DNA of 64,000 nucleotides from Listeria costaricensis (GTDB lineage Bacteria; Bacillota; Bacilli; Lactobacillales; Listeriaceae): contig NZ_FXUT01000004.1 in assembly GCF_900183385.1 (NCBI RefSeq), positions 62,001 to 126,000 of the forward strand. The letters run 5' to 3'. The position numbers were made by a program, and so were the translations under genes. The notes beneath the pieces were generated by a model, which did not search any database, was not told the DNA's origin, and saw only the letters and a program-made list of their open reading frames with translations. Below, piece by piece: positions 53,119 through 61,903 of this stretch. The stretch's first letter is position 1; every line of letters begins with the position of its first letter.

Positions 53119-55290
53119 TCACTTCCTAACATCAAAATAAAAAGTATCTTTTAGCCCCGAAACGCTGTCAGGACCTGCGTAAATTTCAAATGCACCACTA
53201 TCGATGCGTTTTTCTTCGTTAAAATCAAAGTAAGCCAGATCGTCTTCCGTCAGTGTGAAGCGGACGGTTTTTTCTTCGCCAGCCGCCAGTTCCACTTTTT
53301 CAAAACGTTTCAACTCTTTGAGCGGACGGGAAATGTGAGCCACAACGTCACGCAGATACAGCTGAATGGTTTCTTTCCCAGCCACATCACCGGTATTTTT
53401 CACAGTAACAGCCACTTCAAGCGAATCGCCACTGTGCCAATCCTTCGTCGAAAGTTTCAAATCCTGATAGGCAAATGTCGTGTAGCTGAGCCCGAAGCCG
53501 AACGGGTAGAGCGGTTCGTTTGGAATATCCAAATATTTCGAGCTGTAATGCGGGTCGGCATCACTGGCAGTCACCGGACGCCCCGTATTGTGCCCATTAT
53601 AGTAGACCGGAATTTGGCCCGTATTGTAAGGGAAACTCATTGGCAGTCGGCCACTTGGGTTCACATCACCGGAAAGCAGATCGGCAACCGCATGGCCGGC
53701 TTCTGTGCCCGGGAACCAGTGGATGATAATGGCATCTGCCAGCTCCTTGACATCGCGAATGTCGAGCGGTCGACTGTTGAAAATCAGTGCCACGACCGGT
53801 TTGCCAGTTGCTTTCAGGTCGCGAAGTAGGTCGATTTGTGCTTTCGGAAGGGTAATCTCCGAGCGGCTCGCTGCCTCGCCGCCCCATGCGGACGGTTCGC
53901 CGAGTGCGGCCACGATGACTTCTGCACCAGCCGCGGCTTCACTGATTGCTGTTAGTTCCGCAGCGGAGAATGCCAGTGGATCCTCGGTGCCGCGAATGCT
54001 GATGTGGCTGAAGCGCTCGTTCATGCCCGTTTCAAGCGTGACAGCTTCATCGCGCCGACCGCAGCATACCCAGCCGCCAAGCAGGTCGTCTGTTGCCGCA
54101 AATGGCCCAACAAGTGCAATCTTTCGTGACGCATCAAGAGGTAGGACAGCCCCATCATTTTTAAGTAAAACGGAAGACGCCGCCGCCGCCGTGCGGACCA
54201 CTTGTCGATGCTCCGCAGATAAGGTTTTCTGTTCGCTCCGAGCCTGCAACCCGCGATAAGGATCTTCAAACAAGCCCAAATCGTTCTTCAGTTCCAAGAC
54301 ACGCATGACCGATTCGTCGACCAGTTGTTCGTCGATTTTGCCCGCTTCGATCAATTTTTCCAAGCCTTTTAAGTAATTTGTCGTCATCATTTCAATATCG
54401 AGACCAGCTTTGATGGCCAGTTCAGCCGCATCTTCCGGCGTTTCTGCAACACCGTGGTTGAAGAGCTCGCCAACCGATGCCCAGTCAGAAATCAACACGC
54501 CGTCAAAGCCCCAGTCGTCACGCAAAATTTCGCGCATCAAGTATTCATTTCCAGAAGCAGGGATCCCTTCAAAGAGGTTGAAAGAAGTCATCACCATCTT
54601 GGCGCCAGCTTCCAAGGCTTTCTGATATGCCGGCAAGTAGTCATTTTTCAATGCCTGCCGGGAAATATCCACCGTATTGTATTCACGGCCGCCTTCAGGA
54701 GCTCCATATGCCGCAAAGTGTTTCACGCAGGAAGCAATCCGGTCGAAGTCGTTTTTCAGATCATCGCCTTGATAGCCCTTGACGAATGCCGCCGCTAGTT
54801 CACCGTTCAAATAAGCGTCTTCACCCGTAGACTCAAGCACACGTCCCCAGCGTGGATCACGAACCAGGTCAGCCATTGGTGAGAATGTGACATGCGTGCC
54901 AGCTTCAGCAGCTTCCCGAGCCGCCATCTTGGCACAATCTTCCGCAACTTGCGGATCAAAACTTGCACCTACACCTAGTGGAATCGGAAACATCGTCCGA
55001 AAACCGTGGATCACGTCAGCCATGAATAGAAGCGGAATGCCTAAGCGGTTGTTTTCAAGATGCTTCTCCTGAATGGCGATTACTTCTTCCGCAGAGCCAG
55101 TACCAAGCGAACTGCCGATACTGTGCATTTCTTCAGACGTAAAGTCGCTTTTCTGTGCGATCAGCGGCCCGGTAGTTTCACCATTATTCAGCGCGCCCTC
55201 GAAGAAAGCGGGTACCAGCTGTTCAAGCTGACATACTTTTTCAGAAAGCGTCATTTTTCCAAGTAACGCTTCCAATTCTCTTTTTTCCAT
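53119..55290 (-). CDS. GH3 beta-glucosidase
   Basis: 723 residues: GH3 N-terminal TIM barrel, alpha/beta-sandwich and C-terminal fibronectin-III-like domain (GKETIQLYLRDVVAHISRP). The nucleophile Asp is in GVLISDWASVGE; upstream family motifs are GRVLESTGEDAYL and CVKHFAAYG. The L. innocua homologue (Lin1840) hydrolyses sophorose and related beta-glucosides. It is cytoplasmic (no signal). It lies between the YitT gene and the GH94 gene, with an operator-like palindrome 80 bp upstream, so it may also have its own promoter. Confidence 0.92.
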   Translation of the reverse strand: MEKRELEALLGKMTLSEKVCQLEQLVPAFFEGALNNGETTGPLIAQKSDFTSEEMHSIGSSLGTGSAEEVIAIQEKHLENNRLGIPLLFMADVIHGFRTMFPIPLGVGASFDPQVAEDCAKMAAREAAEAGTHVTFSPMADLVRDPRWGRVLESTGEDAYLNGELAAAFVKGYQGDDLKNDFDRIASCVKHFAAYGAPEGGREYNTVDISRQALKNDYLPAYQKALEAGAKMVMTSFNLFEGIPASGNEYLMREILRDDWGFDGVLISDWASVGELFNHGVAETPEDAAELAIKAGLDIEMMTTNYLKGLEKLIEAGKIDEQLVDESVMRVLELKNDLGLFEDPYRGLQARSEQKTLSAEHRQVVRTAAAASSVLLKNDGAVLPLDASRKIALVGPFAATDDLLGGWVCCGRRDEAVTLETGMNERFSHISIRGTEDPLAFSAAELTAISEAAAGAEVIVAALGEPSAWGGEAASRSEITLPKAQIDLLRDLKATGKPVVALIFNSRPLDIRDVKELADAIIIHWFPGTEAGHAVADLLSGDVNPSGRLPMSFPYNTGQIPVYYNGHNTGRPVTASDADPHYSSKYLDIPNEPLYPFGFGLSYTTFAYQDLKLSTKDWHSGDSLEVAVTVKNTGDVAGKETIQLYLRDVVAHISRPLKELKRFEKVELAAGEEKTVRFTLTEDDLAYFDFNEEKRIDSGAFEIYAGPDSVSGLKDTFYFDVRK

Positions 55291-55325
55291 GAAAGAAATC
55301 CCTCCGATACTAAATGATCCTTTTA

Positions 55326-55382
55326 TTTCACCGTTTCACAGCAAACATCCGCAAACGAGTAGTTTATAAAGTGAAACGTTTC
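55326..55382. promoter_or_regulatory. operator-like palindrome before the GH3 gene
   Basis: GAAACGTTTC (55373-55382), the core of the operator at 59164-59177, overlaps the last base of the YitT stop codon. A weaker related sequence, TTTCACCGTTTCAC, starts at 55326. Confidence 0.55.
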
Positions 55383-55999
55383 TATTTTAGCGAATGATGC
55401 GTCCTTTTCTGATGGGCTTTGAGCATCATGCTCAGTACTTTGGAATAGGCGTAGGAGAAGATGATCCCCAGAATAACCGAACCGAATCCATAAACGAACA
55501 GACCTAGTAAAAGTACACTGTAATTCAAGTAGCGAATCATTAAAACTAGATTCCAGCTGGGATGATGCTTCTTCAAAATCAGTGCGATGACATCTACACT
55601 TGCAGCTGATCCCCCCGAAGAAAGGCAGCAGTAGTAACCGAAAGCGATGCAAATGATTGCGATCGCCAAATCAGGCACGATATTGATCGTCATACTAAAA
55701 TCCAGACTGGCAAATAAATTAAAAAATAACAGATAGAATGAACTGCTGATGGTCGATTTGATAAACAGTTCCTTACTAACAAATAGGCAGAGCAATAAAA
55801 TCACTACAGAGGCTATATTTGTAACAGCCGGCACGGAAAGTCCTGTTAATTTGGAGAAAATCAGTGCGATGCTTGTTACGCCGCCGTTGATAATATGATG
55901 AGGTACCATGAGCTTCGCATAGGCGAGCGCCATAATAGCGTTGCCCAGTGCGATTTTCAGGATACCTGCACCATGTTTTTTGAAGGAAGTGCCATCCAT
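55382..55999 (-). CDS. YitT-family membrane protein
   Basis: 205 residues, five to six membrane helices, of the YitT/DUF161 family: LGNAIMALAYAKLMVPHHIINGGVTSIALI at the start and CCLSSGGSAASVDVIALIL in the middle. This protein lacks the C-terminal DUF2179 domain of longer YitT proteins. Function is unknown; transport is guessed for the family. It sits 18 bp after the MalG-type permease gene and before the GH3 gene, where I recall no such gene in the Listeria locus. The start follows AGAGGA. Confidence 0.8.
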   Translation of the reverse strand: MDGTSFKKHGAGILKIALGNAIMALAYAKLMVPHHIINGGVTSIALIFSKLTGLSVPAVTNIASVVILLLCLFVSKELFIKSTISSSFYLLFFNLFASLDFSMTINIVPDLAIAIICIAFGYYCCLSSGGSAASVDVIALILKKHHPSWNLVLMIRYLNYSVLLLGLFVYGFGSVILGIIFSYAYSKVLSMMLKAHQKRTHHSLK

Positions 56000-56017
56000 T
56001 CATCAAGTCCTCTTTTC

Positions 56018-56842
56018 TTACTTTATGCCTGTAACATTGAACCCTTTAAGGATGTATTTTTGGAAAACCAAGAAGATAATAATGATCGGAATGACCATAA
56101 AGGTTGCGCCCGCCATTTGTAGCGCGTAGTTGCTTGCGTGTTGTCCTTTTAGGAGTTGCAAGCCGACAGAAAGCGTATAGTATTTTTCATCGTTGGCAAT
56201 GATCAAAGGCCATAGGAAGGAGTTCCATCCGGCGATAAATGTCAGAATCCCTTGCACAGCGAGAACTGGTTTGGAAATTGGTAGAATGATACGAGTGAAA
56301 ATAAAGAATTCACTGGCACCATCTAGTCGAGCCGCTTCGAGCAGTTCATCTGAAATCGTCGACATAAACTGCCGGAATAGGAAGATACCGAATGCACCAA
56401 CAAGGCCTGGCAGGGCAATCCCCATAAGCGTATTTGTTAGGCCCATTGCGTTAAGTTCCAAGTAAACCGGAATCATTGTCAATTGTCCAGGAATCATCAT
56501 TGTTGCAAGTACGAGATAGAACAGGTAGCGACGGCCTTTGAATTTAAATTTGGCAAAGCCGTAACCTGCCATCGCACAGAAGAATAGCCCAATAAAGGAC
56601 ATGAAAACGACGAATAATGTGTTCCACAGATAGACACCGAAGTCCATTTCTGTGAATAGTTTTTTGAAATTCTCCAGTGTGAAATTATCCGGCCAAATGG
56701 TTGGTGGGATTTTCAGGATCTCTGCATCCGTTTTAAAAGAGGAGAGCAGCATCCAAACGAGCGGCAGTACCATTAAAATTCCGCCGAGTGTTAAAATTGT
56801 AATGACAACAGTCTTACTTTTCCAAGAATGTTTAAAAAGCAT
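56018..56842 (-). CDS. ABC sugar-importer permease, MalG type
   Basis: 274 residues, six membrane helices. The EAA loop is LLEAARLDGASEFFIFTRIILPISKP; it starts with a hydrophobic helix and a PLVWMLLSSFK segment and ends YILKGFNVTGIK. It forms the channel with the MalF-type protein encoded 18 bp upstream and the binding protein at 57840. It should import beta-1,2-glucooligosaccharides. No ATPase gene is nearby. Confidence 0.92.
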   Translation of the reverse strand: MLFKHSWKSKTVVITILTLGGILMVLPLVWMLLSSFKTDAEILKIPPTIWPDNFTLENFKKLFTEMDFGVYLWNTLFVVFMSFIGLFFCAMAGYGFAKFKFKGRRYLFYLVLATMMIPGQLTMIPVYLELNAMGLTNTLMGIALPGLVGAFGIFLFRQFMSTISDELLEAARLDGASEFFIFTRIILPISKPVLAVQGILTFIAGWNSFLWPLIIANDEKYYTLSVGLQLLKGQHASNYALQMAGATFMVIPIIIIFLVFQKYILKGFNVTGIK

Positions 56843-56860
56843 TTTGCGTACTCCTCTCTT

Positions 56861-57754
56861 TTAAATAGCGTTATCATCATGACGCTGTTGGAATTTGAAT
56901 TGAATGATGGTAATCGTAATAATGATGATAAACAGAATGATCGACCCGGCCGACGCATACCCGAACTTGTTAAGCTGGAACCCGTTCTGGTAAATAAATA
57001 GCGCGGCTGAGGTGGTACTCCCGACTGGCCCGCCCTGCGTCATGATAAACGGTTCCTCGAAGAATTGCAGCCAACCGATCAATGTTGTGATCATAACGAA
57101 GAAGGTTGCAAAACGTAGACTTGGAATCGTAATGTTGACGAGACGGTTCCATTTGTTAGCGCCGTCAATAGCAGCTGCCTCGTAGTACTCTTTTGGAATT
57201 CCTTGAAGTGCAGCAAGGAAAATCAGCATGTTGACACCAATCCCCCGCCAAAGTGCCAAAATGATCAAGGAGATCTTGGCCATTGTTGGATCTTGCAGCC
57301 ATGGAACAGGCCCTAAATCAAAGAATGACAGAATATAGTTCAAGAGACCAAAAGTAGGGTTGTACAGATAAAGCCATACAACGGAAACTGCGACAACGTT
57401 TGTAATGGATGGTGCATAGAAGATCAAACGGAAGAACCGGAAGATCCGTGCATCGGAAAAGTTGATCAAAAGGGCGATGCCGAGTGAGCAAACAATAACG
57501 AGCGGTACACCGATGATTACGTAAAAAGCTGTATTTCCCAGAGCTTGTAGGAATTGCGGATCTTTAAACAGGTTGACATAGTTTTCAAACCCGATAAAGC
57601 TGATATTTGAATAGTCGGCCAGTCCGAGCAAATCCATGTCGGTAAAGCTCATAAAAACAGCCAAAAAAATAGGCACCAATGAGAATAATAGCAAGAGGAT
57701 CAATGCTGGTGCTATAAAAAAGTAAGGCGTTTTGCGATTAAGAAAAGCCTTCAT
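56861..57754 (-). CDS. ABC sugar-importer permease, MalF type
   Basis: 297 residues, six membrane helices, with the EAA loop in EYYEAAAIDGANKWNRLVNITIPSL. It starts TPYFFIAPALILLLLFSLVPIFLAVF. The ATG at 57754 has AAGGAAG eight bases upstream; a TTG at 57772 is less likely. Partner of the MalG-type protein downstream. Confidence 0.92.
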   Translation of the reverse strand: MKAFLNRKTPYFFIAPALILLLLFSLVPIFLAVFMSFTDMDLLGLADYSNISFIGFENYVNLFKDPQFLQALGNTAFYVIIGVPLVIVCSLGIALLINFSDARIFRFFRLIFYAPSITNVVAVSVVWLYLYNPTFGLLNYILSFFDLGPVPWLQDPTMAKISLIILALWRGIGVNMLIFLAALQGIPKEYYEAAAIDGANKWNRLVNITIPSLRFATFFVMITTLIGWLQFFEEPFIMTQGGPVGSTTSAALFIYQNGFQLNKFGYASAGSIILFIIIITITIIQFKFQQRHDDNAI

Positions 57755-57789
57755 GTTTTTCACTTCCTTCAAAAGGTTTCTTTGGAAGC

Positions 57790-57820
57790 AAGAGGTATTG
57801 ATTTTGCATCAATACCTCTT
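57790..57820. other. stem-loop between binding-protein and permease genes
   Basis: A perfect 13-pair stem AAGAGGTATTGAT / ATCAATACCTCTT with a five-base loop and no T-run. It probably stabilises the binding-protein mRNA or partly stops transcription, as with the hairpin after the other binding-protein gene (27477). Confidence 0.6.
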
Positions 57821-57839
57821 ACCAGTTATTTGTGTGTGA

Positions 57840-59090
57840 TTATTTACTCAAAATTGTTTCAGCTTCCTGATTAAATTCTTTCATTGCCTTATCTACATCT
57901 TCGCCATTAACGGAGATTTGTTCCCAATATTTCTTGTAAGTTTCGCCAAGCTCTTCATATTGAGGGATTAGTGGCATTGGTTCAGAAGCTTCTAGTTGTT
58001 TTTGGAATACTTGATAGTTTGGATCGTCTTTGATTTCTTTGTAATCCCATGCTTCAACGTTTGCAGGAAGATTTTTTGTTTTATCAAGGTATTCTTTTTG
58101 TACATCTTTACCACTCAAGTAGTCGATCAATTTAAGAGCGTCTTCTTTATGGTCGCTGTATTTGAATACGGACAGGTTAGAACCACCAAGTACGGAAGTG
58201 TTGTTTGCAGATCCTTTAGGAAGTTCAGCAATTGCCCATTTACCATCAAGGTCAGGAGCTGTTGTTTGAAGCGTGTTAACCATCCAAGGTCCGCTGATGA
58301 ACATTGGGAAAGTAGGATCGTCACCGCTGAATGCTTGTGTTAAATCAAGACCTAGATCTTGTTTAGGTGCAGCGCCGTCAGTAATGAAGCTATCTAGATA
58401 TTTAATAGCATCTACAAATTCTTTTTGGTCAAATAGAGGTTTGCCGTCTTTAGAGATTAATTCAGAACCATTTTGACGACCGAACATGAATCCAAGTGAA
58501 AGTTCGTTAGGATCGATAACAAAGCCATATTTGTCATCTCCGCGTTTGCTTAGCTTAACAGCAGCATCGTGGAATTCGTCCCAAGTTGCAGGAGCGTGAT
58601 CATAACCAGCTTCTTTTAAAATATCTGTACGATAGAAAAGGACGCGTGTTTCAGTGTACCAAGGAACACCGTAAGTTTTACCGTCAAATTGAGTCGTTTC
58701 AACAGCACCGTCATAGAAGTTTTCAGGTTTCATGTTGTCGCTGTCTTTTACTTCTTTGGAAATATCTTCAAGAGCGCCGGCTTCTACGAATTCAGCCATG
58801 TTTGTTGTCCCAACTTGAACAACATCTGGACCGGATTTAGAAGCGATTGCTGTTAACATTTTGTCATGTGCATTGTCCCAAGGAATAGCTTGGACTTTTA
58901 CTTTGATACCAGTTTCTTCTGTGAAGCCTTTTACCAATTCTTTTGTAGCAGATGCTTCATCCCCCATTGCCCAGAAAACCAATTCGTCATCTGAGGATCC
59001 CTTGCTGTCACCAGAACTACCACATGCTGTTAGAAATAAACTCGATACTAGTGCAACTGCTAATACTGCAATCGAAAATTTCTTTTTCAT
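57840..59090 (-). CDS. ABC sugar-importer substrate-binding lipoprotein (sophorooligosaccharide-type)
   Basis: 416 residues. The signal peptide ends in the lipobox LTAC (Cys23), then a Ser/Gly-rich linker. The mature CUT1-type fold starts DDELVFWAMGDEASATKELVKGF and contains GPDVVQVGTTNMAEF and FISGPWMVNTLQ. The counterpart in L. innocua (Lin1841) binds sophorooligosaccharides. First gene of the leftward operon, with GGAGG before its ATG. Confidence 0.9.
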   Translation of the reverse strand: MKKKFSIAVLAVALVSSLFLTACGSSGDSKGSSDDELVFWAMGDEASATKELVKGFTEETGIKVKVQAIPWDNAHDKMLTAIASKSGPDVVQVGTTNMAEFVEAGALEDISKEVKDSDNMKPENFYDGAVETTQFDGKTYGVPWYTETRVLFYRTDILKEAGYDHAPATWDEFHDAAVKLSKRGDDKYGFVIDPNELSLGFMFGRQNGSELISKDGKPLFDQKEFVDAIKYLDSFITDGAAPKQDLGLDLTQAFSGDDPTFPMFISGPWMVNTLQTTAPDLDGKWAIAELPKGSANNTSVLGGSNLSVFKYSDHKEDALKLIDYLSGKDVQKEYLDKTKNLPANVEAWDYKEIKDDPNYQVFQKQLEASEPMPLIPQYEELGETYKKYWEQISVNGEDVDKAMKEFNQEAETILSK

Positions 59091-59163
59091 GATTGACCTC
59101 CATCACTTTTTAATTATTATAAAACCTCATTGCCATGCCCTTTTATAGGCAATTTAAAATTTG

Positions 59164-59209
59164 TAGAAACGTTTCTATAAGAATTATACTACAGGGGTAG
59201 TCAAATTGG
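59164..59209 (-). promoter_or_regulatory. promoter and operator of the sophorose operon
   Basis: Minus strand: -35 TTGCCA, 18-base spacer, -10 TATAAT (plus-strand 59183-59188). The perfect palindrome TAGAAACGTTTCTA (59164-59177) covers the expected start point, the usual place for a LacI-family operator. A GCAAGCGCTTTC sequence overlaps the -35 and may be a weak cre. Confidence 0.75.
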
Positions 59210-59333
59210 CAAGCGCTTTCTTTAATTTAATTTTAATTTTTTAAATGGCTCTGTTATGCGGTTTGTTGAGAAATATGGTTTTATAGCCTTACAAGAGCTT
59301 AAATTCTCATTAAAATAATTATTAAAAAATGGT

Positions 59334-59385
59334 GAAACGTTTTTGTTTGTGATATAATAGTAAAATAGTGGTAAAAGCGCTTACA
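59334..59385 (+). promoter_or_regulatory. promoter, operator and cre of the esterase operon
   Basis: The -10 TATAAT is at 59353-59358. Upstream lies GAAACGTTTT (59334-59343), sharing the AAACGTTT core with the sophorose operators. Downstream lies TAAAAGCGCTTACA (59372-59385), one mismatch from the cre consensus, between start point and gene. No good -35 is seen, which fits activator dependence or weak basal expression. Nothing else is visible in 59210-59333. Confidence 0.6.
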
Positions 59386-59404
59386 TAATAAATGAGGTGA
59401 TCAA

Positions 59405-60130
59405 ATGACTGTTTATCAAGGAATGTTCCGCTCGCAAGTTTTGGATTTAGAAACGCAGTTTTCGGCGATTATTCCAAAAAATCCGCGGGCGGTTCTTTAT
59501 TTACTGCACGGGATGTCGGATGACCATTCAGCTTGGCTCCGGAACAGCAACATTGCGCGCTATGCAGAGGAGCACCAACTAGCCGTCTTTATGCCGAGCG
59601 TTCATCGCAGCTATTATACGGATATGGCAGATGGACTTCCTTATTGGACGTTTTTGACACAGGAATGGTATGAGGAGCTGCATCAGGAGTTCCGCTTGTC
59701 GAATAAGGAATTTGTGGCCGGCCTGTCGATGGGTGGATACGGTGCGCTCAAGTGGGGACTGAACTGGCCGCAGCGCTTTGCAGGGATCGTGGCCATGTCG
59801 GCAGCTGTAGATGTTCCGCGAATGCGTCGTGACTGGACGGAGCGTCAGGCGGAGTTCACCCGTATCTTTGGCACGAAGGAAGCGTTCGACGGTTCGGGGA
59901 ATGATTTGTTCGCGTTACTGCAGCAAGAGGATCTGCCGCCAGTTTTGCAGATTTGCGGAACGGAAGACTTCCTATATAAGGATAATTTGAAATTTAAGCA
60001 GGCTGCTGAGGAAAATTTGACCGACTTTACTTTTATTGCGCGTCCGGGCGATCATGACTGGGCGTTCTGGGAAGCGGCGATTCAGACAGCACTCGATTGG
60101 ATGGACGAAAGGATGGGAGAACATGTATAA
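59405..60130 (+). CDS. esterase of the EstA/tributyrin-esterase (esterase D-like) family
   Basis: 241 residues, alpha/beta-hydrolase. Nucleophile Ser in GLSMGGYGA, acid in CGTEDFLY, His in GDHDWAFW; the oxyanion region is LLHGMSDDHSAWLR. Such enzymes remove short acyl groups from sugars or small molecules. The start follows GAGGTGA. It overlaps the next gene by eight bases. The promoter shares an AAACGTTT operator core with the divergent sophorose operon, suggesting it removes acyl groups from substituted glucans or glucosides. Confidence 0.88.
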   Translation: MTVYQGMFRSQVLDLETQFSAIIPKNPRAVLYLLHGMSDDHSAWLRNSNIARYAEEHQLAVFMPSVHRSYYTDMADGLPYWTFLTQEWYEELHQEFRLSNKEFVAGLSMGGYGALKWGLNWPQRFAGIVAMSAAVDVPRMRRDWTERQAEFTRIFGTKEAFDGSGNDLFALLQQEDLPPVLQICGTEDFLYKDNLKFKQAAEENLTDFTFIARPGDHDWAFWEAAIQTALDWMDERMGEHV

Positions 60131-60896
60131 AATAGCCACTTTTAATGTGCGATTTGATGATCAGGCTGACGAAATCAAAAGCTGGGCGTTTCGGGCACCG
60201 CTAGCTGAGCGGGTATTTCAAGAGGCGCAGTTCGATATTTGCGGCGTGCAGGAACCGCTGCTTTTTCAAATGGAGGACATGTGCCGATTTGGCGGTTTTG
60301 AATACTTTGGCGTTGGTCGCGAGGATGGAGACAAGGCGGGCGAGTTTACCGCTGTTTTATATAATGCGAAACGTTTCACAAAACTTCAAGATGGCCACTT
60401 TTGGCTTTCGGAGACACCGGAGCAGCCGTCCATTTATTCCGGCGCCATGTTTCCGCGCATTTGTGTGTGGGCGCAGTTGGAGGACCGCTCGACAGGTCGG
60501 GCATTTTTTGTTTTCAATACACACCTCAGCCACGTTTCCGAAGAGGCACGCTTGTTTGGAATGAGCTTGATTTTAGAGCGGCTACAGAAAATAGCGGCAG
60601 ACCAGCCAGTGGTACTTATGGGCGATTTGAATACGGAGCCTGACACGCCTACATATGAAGCGATTTTGAAAGTTCTGCGGGATCCGCGGCTGGATGAGCA
60701 GATAACGCACGCGGGCCCAGCCGGAAGCTTCCACGATTTTGATCCGCTTCGCCCGGAAGAAGAGTTGGAAAAAATCGATCATCTTTTTGTATCGCCAGAA
60801 TTTCATGTATTGAAATATGCAACACTCAAATTGGCCGGCGAAAAATACGGCGCATCGGATCATTTTCCGGTTGTGATTGAAGCTGATTTGAGATAA
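60123..60896 (+). CDS. endonuclease/exonuclease/phosphatase-family hydrolase
   Basis: 257 residues of the EEP fold: IATFNVRFD (metal Asn), CGVQEP (catalytic Glu), FVFNTHLSHVS, LMGDLNTEPDT (Asp, Asn) and the final HFPV histidine in GASDHFPVVIEAD. In sugar operons this group removes phosphate or cleaves phosphodiesters from small molecules, and it need not act on DNA. The ATG at 60123 overlaps the esterase end, so both are made together. One idea: it removes phosphoglycerol-type substituents from beta-1,2-glucans, but this is only inference. Confidence 0.85.
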   Translation: MYKIATFNVRFDDQADEIKSWAFRAPLAERVFQEAQFDICGVQEPLLFQMEDMCRFGGFEYFGVGREDGDKAGEFTAVLYNAKRFTKLQDGHFWLSETPEQPSIYSGAMFPRICVWAQLEDRSTGRAFFVFNTHLSHVSEEARLFGMSLILERLQKIAADQPVVLMGDLNTEPDTPTYEAILKVLRDPRLDEQITHAGPAGSFHDFDPLRPEEELEKIDHLFVSPEFHVLKYATLKLAGEKYGASDHFPVVIEADLR

Positions 60897-61012
60897 TGAG
60901 CGGCTACAGCTGACGAACGATTTTGACCGCCGATATATTCATAGGAGAAATTCTCTTCTATTTGTGTGAATTGTGTTGGAAGCTGCTCAAATTGAATAGG
61001 TTGATTGGAAAT

Positions 61013-61050
61013 AAAAAAACACCTTTTCTGCGCATAGAAAAGGTGTTTTT
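61013..61050. terminator. bidirectional terminator between EEP and nitroreductase genes
   Basis: An AAAAACACCTTTTCT / AGAAAAGGTGTTTTT stem, six-base loop, with A- and T-runs on the two sides. Confidence 0.85.
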
Positions 61051-61059
61051 GCCATCTAT

Positions 61060-61659
61060 TTATTTAAAAACGCGGAACCGATCTTCGTCAGCGATAAATT
61101 CTTTGTCACCAGGTTCAGTTGTCGGGTTACCAAACGGCAATTGCGCACGCAGGTTCCAGCTTGCCGGAATATCCCATTCAGCACGAACTGCGTCGTCGAT
61201 TAGCGGATTGTAGTGTTGCAGGGAAGCACCAAGACCGGCTTCAGCAAGTGCAACCCACACAGAATGTTGCGCGATACCAGTCGCTTGTTCGGACCAGATT
61301 GGGAAGTTTTCAGCATATAGCGCAAAGTTTTCTTGTAGTCCTTTGATGACATTTTCATCTTCAAAGAAAAGAACTGTGCCATATCCAGCACGGAATGAAG
61401 CGATTTTTTCTTCTGTGGCAGAAAAGCTGTCAGCTGGAACGACTTTACGAAGTGCATCTTCCACGATATTCCAAAGCTTATCATGTTCACCGCCAAAAAG
61501 AATAACCGCACGGGAACTTTGAGAGTTAAAAGAAGATGGGCTATGTTTCACCGCTTCTTTGATAATTTCTTCAATTTCGTTTTCGGAACGAGTAATATTT
61601 TTGTCCAAAGCGTAAATGGAACGACGTGTTTTAATCGCATCTAAAAATGTAGTTGTCAT
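61060..61659 (-). CDS. nitroreductase-family flavoenzyme
   Basis: 199 residues, FMN-dependent, of the HBN1/YdgI-like group: AIKTRRSIYALDKNI at the start (the RRSIY flavin-phosphate site), HSPSSFNSQSSRAVIL, and the late ASLQHYNPLIDDAVRAEWDIP. It reduces nitro compounds, quinones or similar electrophiles with NAD(P)H. A perfect palindrome TACTTAAGTA (61694-61703) lies 35 bp upstream, overlapping a minus-strand -10 (TATACT), and may be an operator for a redox or electrophile sensor. Confidence 0.9.
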   Translation of the reverse strand: MTTTFLDAIKTRRSIYALDKNITRSENEIEEIIKEAVKHSPSSFNSQSSRAVILFGGEHDKLWNIVEDALRKVVPADSFSATEEKIASFRAGYGTVLFFEDENVIKGLQENFALYAENFPIWSEQATGIAQHSVWVALAEAGLGASLQHYNPLIDDAVRAEWDIPASWNLRAQLPFGNPTTEPGDKEFIADEDRFRVFK

Positions 61660-61693
61660 AATTGAATTAGCTCCTTTATAATTGTTATTTACT

Positions 61694-61703
61694 TACTTAA
61701 GTA
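61694..61703. promoter_or_regulatory. palindrome upstream of the nitroreductase gene
   Basis: TACTTAAGTA, a perfect ten-base palindrome overlapping a minus-strand TATACT -10. A candidate site for a MarR/HxlR-type repressor. Confidence 0.4.
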
Positions 61704-61852
61704 TAGCGATATAATTTTAAAATGCAAGTAGTTTTTCTTCTCGAAATCACATGTAACCGCTATCTACGTTGGGGTTCTAAGCGAAAAAAATCTGTTATTC
61801 CGAGTTTTGTTATGAGATTTCCTGGCTATTAGAAGAATGAGAGATAAAAAAC

Positions 61853-61881
61853 TTGCAAAATAGAACGTTTGTTCGTATAAT
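61853..61881 (+). promoter_or_regulatory. SOS promoter of the yolD-like gene
   Basis: -35 TTGCAA (61853-61858), 17-base spacer, -10 TATAAT (61876-61881). The spacer contains GAACGTTTGTTC (61863-61874), a LexA/DinR box (GAACnnnnGTTC), so LexA would cover the promoter. Confidence 0.8.
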
Positions 61882-61903
61882 AAAAATGAAAGAGGTGATC
61901 ACA

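Noticed and set aside
52233-53129. 298-codon plus-strand open frame antisense to the GH94 N-terminus
   Set aside because: Same reasons: full overlap with GH94, no start signal, no recognisable domain.
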